NCBI GenBank assembly: GCA_031396205.1 | Contig: JANNKH010000127.1 | Location: forward strand, 124,001-188,000 | Length of the DNA stretch: 64,000 nucleotides | From: CAISIP01 sp031396205 | GTDB lineage: Bacteria; Pseudomonadota; Gammaproteobacteria; Burkholderiales; Burkholderiaceae_C | Direction: 5' to 3' | Shown: piece by piece, positions 59,501-64,000 of the stretch | Position numbering within the stretch: position 1 is the stretch's first letter | How the letters are laid out: every line of letters starts with the position of its first letter | Translations under genes and position numbers: made by a program | Notes under the pieces: generated by a model | What the model was told of the DNA's origin: nothing | What the model saw: only the letters and a program-made list of their open reading frames with translations | The model's database searches: none

Positions 59501-60284
59501 GGCTGCAGTGGCCGAGATCAACGTCGAGACGTCCAGGGACCGCCTGCACCTGCTTATCGAGGCACAGGCGTTCCGACTGGCTTGCTGGCGGGTGGCTGCC
59601 GACGAAATCAACTATCGGCGTTTCTTCGATATCAACGACCTGGCGGCACTGCGCATGGAGCGCGAGGACGTTTTCGAAGCTACCCAGGGCATGGCGCTGG
59701 ACCTGGCCGCGCGTGGCGTCATCGATGGCCTGCGCATCGACCATCCCGACGGTCTGTATGACCCGGCGCAATACTTCGCGCGTCTGCAGCAAGGCTACGC
59801 CCGGCGTATCGGAATGGTGCTGCCAGCAGCGGACGACCACGGCCATCCACCGCGCCCGCTGTATGTCGTGGCCGAGAAGATCGCCGCGGCACATGAAGAG
59901 ATTCCGCAGGAATGGGCGATCCACGGAACCACCGGGTACCGTTTTGCCAATATCGCCGGTGGCGTGCTGGTCGATACCGGGGCGGAGCAGCGATTCGCGC
60001 ATATCTGGCGCAATTTCACTGGCGACGCGCGCAGCTTTGAGGATCTGGCGCATGGCAGCAAACGCGACACGATGCGACTGGCACTGGCGGCCGAATTGCA
60101 GGTACTGTCGACCGAACTGGTACGCATTGCGCACGCCGACCGGCGTACCCGCGTACCCGCGACTACACCCACAACGAGCTGCGCCGGGCGCTCGCCGAGG
60201 TGGTGGCATGCATGCCGGTCTACCGCAGTTACATTCGGGACGAGCCGTCCGAGCAGGACCGGCGCTACATCGACTGGGCGGTGA
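56493..60284 (+). CDS. malQ: 4-alpha-glucanotransferase fused to malto-oligosyltrehalose synthase, truncated by a frameshift
   Basis: A 1263-residue frame. Residues 1 to about 745 are a complete MalQ (GH77), with Asp in ALRIDHVMGLM, Glu in VIGEDLGTV and Asp in STHDLATL. From about 752 (IPRATYRLQFHKDFGF) a TreY domain (GH13) starts. It holds LDMVPNHMGV, the nucleophile Asp in DGLRIDHPDGLYDP and Glu in YVVAEKI. At 60143-60161 the frame shifts and the last 40 or so residues are foreign. The remaining TreY, including its third catalytic Asp, is in another frame at 60200-61624. Removing 8 bases would give one 1707-residue protein. MalQ activity may persist; TreY activity should not. The gene overlaps the treZ stop. 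Confidence 0.9.
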   Translation: MPEVWSDIAAAALERLCAHFGIANHYHDVWGHHKPVGREALLALVAEFDPDVHAPCDLAAACDRAKDSIWNQAITPVVAIHDTTEQWDLRLRMPASATLLHWRLLDEFDQMMREGRVDAQALHWLDHTDRAGVAWCERRLQLHVRLPCGYYRLQVDGLADGPAAQAMVVCAPTQCYRPPALCAGGRVWGPAVQLYGLRSKRNWGIGDFGDLVQLVQQMAARGAQIIGLNPLHALFTHNPAHASPYSPSSRRQLNVLYIDVPAVADFAHCEPAHQRVVSPDFQQRLARLRAAPLVDYRGVAAAKLEILELLHAHFATHHLGAGGSAADDLGQSFIDFITQGGEALRRHAVFEAVQAHLHAADAAVWGWPMWPSQWRDPQGMPVQSFAHQHAGRIRFHQYLQWLAAQQLAQASATCAALGMGVGLYLDLAVSVDRGGSDSWSDQACFAARASVGAPPDEFNPNGQGWGLPPLRPDRLRQSHYRLFIDTLRSAMRAAGALRIDHVMGLMRLFWIPGGLSARDGAYVHYALDEMLAIVALESQRNRCMVIGEDLGTVADAMRDALARTDVLSYRLLYFERLGDGQFKAPTSYPPAALAAVSTHDLATLAGWWGGHDLQQRLQLGLYPQESLFEKQLLDRAQERTRLLLALRHAGLLSAPMIAAAAASTDLPTPVMHAVHAYLAQAPSAVMMVQLEDALLVRDQINMPSTVDEHPNWRRKLPIDLADLATHGGMNALGQALSAIRPRPLNFPAGGHALQARIPRATYRLQFHKDFGFDAAVQMLPYLKQLGISHVYCSPIHRARAGSTHGYDVVAHDEINPELGGPQAFGRFCGALQKLGMGQLLDMVPNHMGVLGGDNAWWNDVLENGPASLFAQHFDIDWQPLNPQLRGKVLLPVLGNHYGDVLTAGEMAVLFQPSLGSFALRYCEHQFPLAPQTYPTLLQGALGQIDDPDLVASLGSIAAAFSHLPALGAAQGDTRHERARDKELLKARLSRLVSRNDAVAIAIEAAVAEINVETSRDRLHLLIEAQAFRLACWRVAADEINYRRFFDINDLAALRMEREDVFEATQGMALDLAARGVIDGLRIDHPDGLYDPAQYFARLQQGYARRIGMVLPAADDHGHPPRPLYVVAEKIAAAHEEIPQEWAIHGTTGYRFANIAGGVLVDTGAEQRFAHIWRNFTGDARSFEDLAHGSKRDTMRLALAAELQVLSTELVRIAHADRRTRVPATTPTTSCAGRSPRWWHACRSTAVTFGTSRPSRTGATSTGR
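60143..60161 (+). repeat. 8-bp tandem duplication causing the treY frameshift
   Basis: The sequence GTACCCGC occurs twice in a row (60145-60152 and 60153-60160), and the period-8 match extends from 60143 to 60161. Deleting one copy makes the codons read DRRTRDYTHNELRRALAEVV, which is the conserved run of TreY, and joins both frames. The duplication is therefore the direct cause of the break. Confidence 0.92.
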
Positions 60285-61624
60285 CCGACGCCCGATCGCA
60301 CAGTCGGGATGCCGACGGATCGATCTTCGATTTCGTGCACCAATGCCTGCTCGCGCAGGCCTTGCCCGGTGCCGATGCGGCGCTGCGGACGCAGGTGAGC
60401 CGGTTCGCGATCCGGGTCCAGCAATTCAGCGCGCCGGTGACTGCCAAAGGGGTGGAGGACACGGCGTTTTATCGGTATTTTCCGCTCAGTTCCCTGAACG
60501 AGGTTGGTGGCGAACCGGCCAGCTTTGGCATCTCGCTGGCCGACTTTCATGCTGCCAACGCGGACCGGGCGCAACGCTGGCCGCACACCATGCTGGCGAC
60601 GTCGACCCACGACAACAAGCGCTCGGAGGACGTGCGCTGCCGCATCCATGTGCTATCCGAAATGCCGGCGCGCTGGCGCCTGGCGCTGCGGCGCTGGCGC
60701 CACATGAACCGCGCGCTGCGGGCCCAATCCCAGTCGCAGGGCACGCAGGTGATGGAACCATCCAGCGCCGACGAATACCTGCTGTACCAGACGCTGCTGG
60801 GAACCTTGCCGGTCGGTGCAATGGCTGCGCCGGCGCACGCGCTGTACGTCGAACGTATCGTGCACTACATGCGCAAGGCGGCACGCGAGGCCAAGGTCCA
60901 TACCCGCTGGACACACCCGGACGCAGGCTACGAAAGCGCGCTGGAACAGTACGTGCGCGATGTGTTGCGAACCGACTCGGACAATTCTTTCCTGGCCGAC
61001 CTGACGGCGCTGACCACAACGCTTGCATGGTTCGGTGCGTTCAATAGCCTGACGACCGCACTGCTCAAGTTCAGCTGCCCCGGTGTGCCTGACCTGTACC
61101 AGGGCATGGAAATCGTCAAACTGCGGTTGGTCGATCCGGACAACCGCGCGCCGGTCGACTATGGCGCATTGCAGGCCGAGCTCGCACTGCTGCAGGCGGT
61201 ATCACCGGACAAGGCCGGTCAGTTGCTGGCAGACCCCCAGGACGGGCGCGCCAAGATGTGGGTCACGTGGAAGCTGCTATCGTTGCGCACGCAACACGAG
61301 GCCTTGTTTCGGGATGGCGCCTATGCCGAGCTGCCGACCGTCGGCGCCGCAGCCAATCATGTGATCGCATTCACACGGACCCATGGCAGTACCACGCTGG
61401 TGGTACTGGCGCCACGCCTGCTGGCCCGGCTGCTGGGTGAGCAGGCGGTGGCCCCGCTGGGCGCAGCGGTTTGGTCGGATACCGCTGTGCAAACGGAGCT
61501 GGCGGACAACACCCGCCTGGTCGATGTGCTATCGGGTTCGGAACTGCAGATCCGACACGGCCGTATTGCCGTGTCGCAGGCCTTCTCTGCGTTCCCGATG
61601 GCGGCCTTCATGACTGTGGCATGA
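60200..61624 (+). pseudogene. treY: 3' part of treY, out of frame with the upstream malQ-treY gene
   Basis: This frame encodes the C-terminal 474 residues of malto-oligosyltrehalose synthase, from VACMPVYRSYIRDEPSEQD to the end. It contains the third catalytic Asp in STHDNKRSEDVR and the PGVPDLYQGMEI segment. The coding quality is good all along, with no other stop, so the break is recent or an error. The GTG at 60200 could start translation, but an isolated C-terminal part without the nucleophile is unlikely to work. Confidence 0.85.
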
Positions 61625-61803
61625 CGCATCGAAAATTGCCTGCTCCCAGCATGGCCTACGCGCGGCGCCGAACGTCCTGCTCCACTGCCTGACGGCAAAA
61701 TTGGTCGTCTGCGCACGGCGTCTGCTGGCGCACCTTCCTTTTTCGGCGCGCCGGCCTCGGCCTCGTACGCGGCCATCCTTCCAATACCCACTCCGTTCGC
61801 TCC

Positions 61804-62986
61804 ATGCCCGTTATAACCAGTGAAGTCGTCTATCTCCTGCTGATCTTGGGATTGCTGGTGATTCCGCGCGCGCTGCAACGGCTCCGCATCCCTGCGCCAC
61901 TGACCAGCGTTACATTCGGCATGGTGGCAGCCGTGTTCCTGATTGGATTCAGCCAGGATGCGACGCTGGCACTGCTGGCCACGCTGGGCATCTCCTCGCT
62001 ATTCCTGTTTGCGGGGCTGGAAGTGCGGATGGAGGAACTCAAGCGCGGCATGTGGCCTTTGCTGAGCCATCTGCTGGCGCGGGCTGTCACGCTGACGACG
62101 ACGGCCTTTCTGGCCATCAATTACCTGGACCTGTCGTGGCAGGTGTCGGCCTTGCTGGCGCTGGCGCTGTTGACGCCCTCCACCGGCTTCATCCTGGACA
62201 CGCTGTCACGCCTGGGGCTGACCGACGACGAACGCTACTGGGTCACGGTCAAGGCGGTGGGCGGTGAGTTGCTGGCACTGGTCGTGCTGTTCGTGGTGCT
62301 GCAATCGGGCTCATTGGAGCGGTTGTCGCTTGCGTCCGGTGCGCTGGCCTTGATGATCGTGGGCATGCCCTTGCTGTTCATGGGTCTGGGACGGCTGGTT
62401 TTGCCGCATGCGCCTGGCTCCGAATTCTCGCTGCTGGTCATGGTCGGATTGATTGCCGCCTGCATCACCTACCAGCTCGGTGTGTACTACCTTGTCGGCG
62501 CCTTCCTGGCAGGTGTCATCGCGCGGCTACTGCGCCAGCGCATGCCGCTGCTGGCATCGGACGAGAACCTGCGCGCGATCCAGAACGGCGGTAGTGTTGC
62601 CACTGCGCATCGGTTCGATCTGGCTGCACCGGCGCATGACCGGCGGCGAAACCGCGATGGGCAGCCTGCGTGTGGCCACGGCGCTGACGCCGACACTGAT
62701 ATTCACGCTGGTTCTGGCCACCATCTTGCGCGAGCGGTTCCAGGTTTCGGATGTTTTGTATGGGGCCTTGCTCATTTACGCCGCTGTCTCGACCCTGCTG
62801 CCGTCTCTGGTGCTTGCCAAGGCACTGGACTTTGACGTGCTGGTTGGTCCGCTACCGGAGAACCACCCTACCAAACCCGCGGCCCACGCAGCGCTGGAAG
62901 TCCACACCCGGACCGCGTCCGACAACACGGTGCGCTCGTCCGATCCGGCCTCAGCTGCGTCGGAGCGGCGATCCGCTGCCGGCTGA
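61804..62986 (+). pseudogene. CPA2-type cation/proton antiporter, disrupted by an internal deletion with frame change
   Basis: The 5' frame encodes about 260 residues of a multi-pass exchanger, with FLFAGLEVRMEEL, LLTPSTGFILDTL and GVYYLVGAFLAGVIARLLRQRMPLLASDENLRAIQ. The next codons become nonsense in this frame. At 62585 another frame continues with TAVVLPLRIGSIWLHRR and ALTPTLIFTLVLATILRERF to 62986. The two parts join directly at 62583-62585, so a core membrane segment of about 40-50 residues, typically LFASFF..PFYFF in homologues, is missing. The remaining gene cannot encode a full antiporter. The missing length is an estimate from memory of related proteins. Confidence 0.75.
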
Positions 62987-63020
62987 TCGCGCTGGCGCAG
63001 ACACATGCAAAGGCGTGCAA

Positions 63021-63710
63021 CTATTTTGCTGTTGCGCAATTGCCATTGCAGGTACGTCGCATGCTGTTCTGGTCGGCCGCCGCGTGCTGCCAGAGCGGCT
63101 GCTTGACCATCGCCTGGGCAAACCAGACGCTGCTCTGCCAATAGCTCAGCCAGCGCTGAACACCGGACAGAGCTGCCGTGTCGAACCAGGTCGGTTCCAC
63201 TTTCGCAAATTGTCGGATGAACGGAAAAATTGCGACATCGGCCCAGCCAGCGACAGCCCCGCCCACGAACGACCGTGCGGCCAGGCAGGTCTCCAGGGGC
63301 CCCACAAACACAGCCATGGCATTGTCGCGATGCGCCTGTTGCGACAGATCGGGAAATCGGGGCGCGTACTTGTAGCGGTCCAGCAAGGGTTTGAACACCT
63401 CATCGCAGCGGCGCACCCATTGCGGGGCACGGGCGCACTCGGGCGGCGTCAGCCAGCCCTGCGGGTCGTGATGCTGCAATGCCCAGAACAGAATGTCCAG
63501 GCTCTCGTCGATCACCTGACCATCTGGCAACTGCAACACCGGGACGGTCGCCTTGGACGAGATCGCCATCAGAGCGGCGGGTTTGCTGCGCAGCGCCACT
63601 TCCCGCATCTCAAGCGCCACGCCCGCTGCATGCAGTGCCATGCGCGCGCGAATCGCGTAAGGACAACGCCGAAAGGAATACAGGATGGGAAGCTCGGCCA
63701 TCTTCTGCAT
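63021..63710 (-). CDS. Glutathione S-transferase family protein
   Basis: A 229-residue product from the ATG at 63710; the frame is open to 63782 but that would overlap the TM2 gene. The thioredoxin-like N-terminal domain begins LPILYSFRRCPYAIRARMALHAAG, with a Cys-Pro in the position of the active site. The cis-Pro segment TVPVLQL and the DESLDIL motif follow, which bind glutathione. The C-terminal helical domain has GGAVAGWADVAIFPFIRQF. The substrate cannot be told. A second ATG lies at 63701. Confidence 0.88.
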   Translation of the reverse strand: MQKMAELPILYSFRRCPYAIRARMALHAAGVALEMREVALRSKPAALMAISSKATVPVLQLPDGQVIDESLDILFWALQHHDPQGWLTPPECARAPQWVRRCDEVFKPLLDRYKYAPRFPDLSQQAHRDNAMAVFVGPLETCLAARSFVGGAVAGWADVAIFPFIRQFAKVEPTWFDTAALSGVQRWLSYWQSSVWFAQAMVKQPLWQHAAADQNSMRRTCNGNCATAK

Positions 63711-63756
63711 GGTACTTGTGCCGTCACCTGCACCGCGCGTGCGGCCGCATGCCGGC

Positions 63757-64000
63757 CTAGTTCGAGCCGTTCTTGATTGCAATCTGGTCGTTCAACGTCC
63801 AGTAGTCGTACAGGTAGCCGATGCCAACCAGGCCCAGTGTCAGCAGGTACAGGATGCCGGTGATCCACTTGCCCATGTACATCCGGTGCACGCCGAACAA
63901 GCCGAGGAACGTCAACAAAACCCAGGCGATCGAATAATTGATCGGGCCAGGACGGAATCGTAGGTCCGCCTGACGGTCCATCGACGGAATCAGAAACAGA
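63757..64000 (-). CDS. TM2-domain membrane protein, cut by the right window edge
   Basis: The visible part has two hydrophobic helices, INYSIAWVLLTFLGLFGVHRMYMGKW and ITGILYLLTLGLVGIGYLYDYWTLND, joined by the GVHRMYMGK turn. This is the TM2 fold, with the conserved Asp-Tyr-Trp end. An ATG at 63981 would give a 74-residue protein. However, the frame stays open to the edge (LFLIPS before the ATG), and longer two-part proteins of this type exist, so the true start may lie outside. The function of TM2 proteins in bacteria is not known. Confidence 0.75.
   Translation of the reverse strand, partial: LFLIPSMDRQADLRFRPGPINYSIAWVLLTFLGLFGVHRMYMGKWITGILYLLTLGLVGIGYLYDYWTLNDQIAIKNGSN

Noticed and set aside
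57798..60209. 803-codon minus-strand frame over malQ-treY
   Set aside because: Shadow of the fusion gene. Catalytic motifs occur only on the plus strand.
61625..61803. Possible small gene between treY and the antiporter
   Set aside because: No frame with a ribosome site or coding character; only 179 bp of spacer.

Overview
The window is GC-rich, densely coded chromosomal DNA. It fits a betaproteobacterium of the order Burkholderiales. The blocks smc-zipA-ligA-def, map-glnD, and dapC-dapD-pilU-dapE-prmB-ABC-F, together with many Burkholderiales-like protein sequences, support this. The genus cannot be fixed by reading alone. I see no rRNA, tRNA, insertion sequence, prophage or CRISPR array.

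Region 1 (1-12.9 kb) is housekeeping. It holds the N-terminal half of purL (cut by the left edge), the divergent pair map and glnD, and a convergent minus-strand operon smc-zipA-ligA-def for chromosome partition, division, DNA ligation and N-terminal deformylation.

Region 2 (13-34.4 kb) is the accessory, cell-surface part and the most unusual. It starts with an orphan secreted FecR-domain protein, followed by a 200-bp spacer that can fold into a branched structure. A two-gene minus-strand operon comes next. Its first gene encodes a very large protein with a signal peptide, an N-terminal cytochrome c site, about nine Ig-like repeats, an autotransporter barrel and then a second barrel. The second gene, only four bases on, encodes a triheme c lipoprotein. 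After a small DUF697-like gene comes a tight two-partner secretion operon: a 2897-residue filamentous-haemagglutinin-like exoprotein (TpsA), a secreted double-FecR-domain protein, and the TpsB outer-membrane transporter. All three FecR-type domains carry a Cys pair shortly after the IGIRGT/VGIRGT motif. I see no sigma factor or TonB receptor, so these FecR domains are not in the classical iron-signalling setting.

Region 3 (34.7-44.2 kb) holds a 47-residue Cys-rich protein, the succinylase-branch lysine/diaminopimelate genes dapC, dapD and dapE with a pilU-like ATPase between dapD and dapE, then prmB, an ABC-F ATPase, an alkane-hydroxylase-type (AlkB) di-iron membrane enzyme and a MarR regulator.

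Region 4 (44.3-61.6 kb) is a plus-strand glycogen/trehalose cluster: glgB, glgE, a treS-maltokinase fusion, a small mechanosensitive-channel-like membrane protein, glgX, treZ and a malQ-treY fusion. The enzymes connect trehalose to alpha-glucan (TreS, maltokinase, GlgE, GlgB) and alpha-glucan back to trehalose (GlgX, TreY, TreZ). The treY part is broken by an exact 8-bp tandem duplication that separates the catalytic residues. The next gene, a CPA2-type cation/proton antiporter, is also broken, by what looks like a clean internal deletion with a frame change. The window ends with a minus-strand GST-like gene and a TM2-domain gene that runs off the right edge.

Assignments rest on motifs and remembered family features. 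No database search was run.
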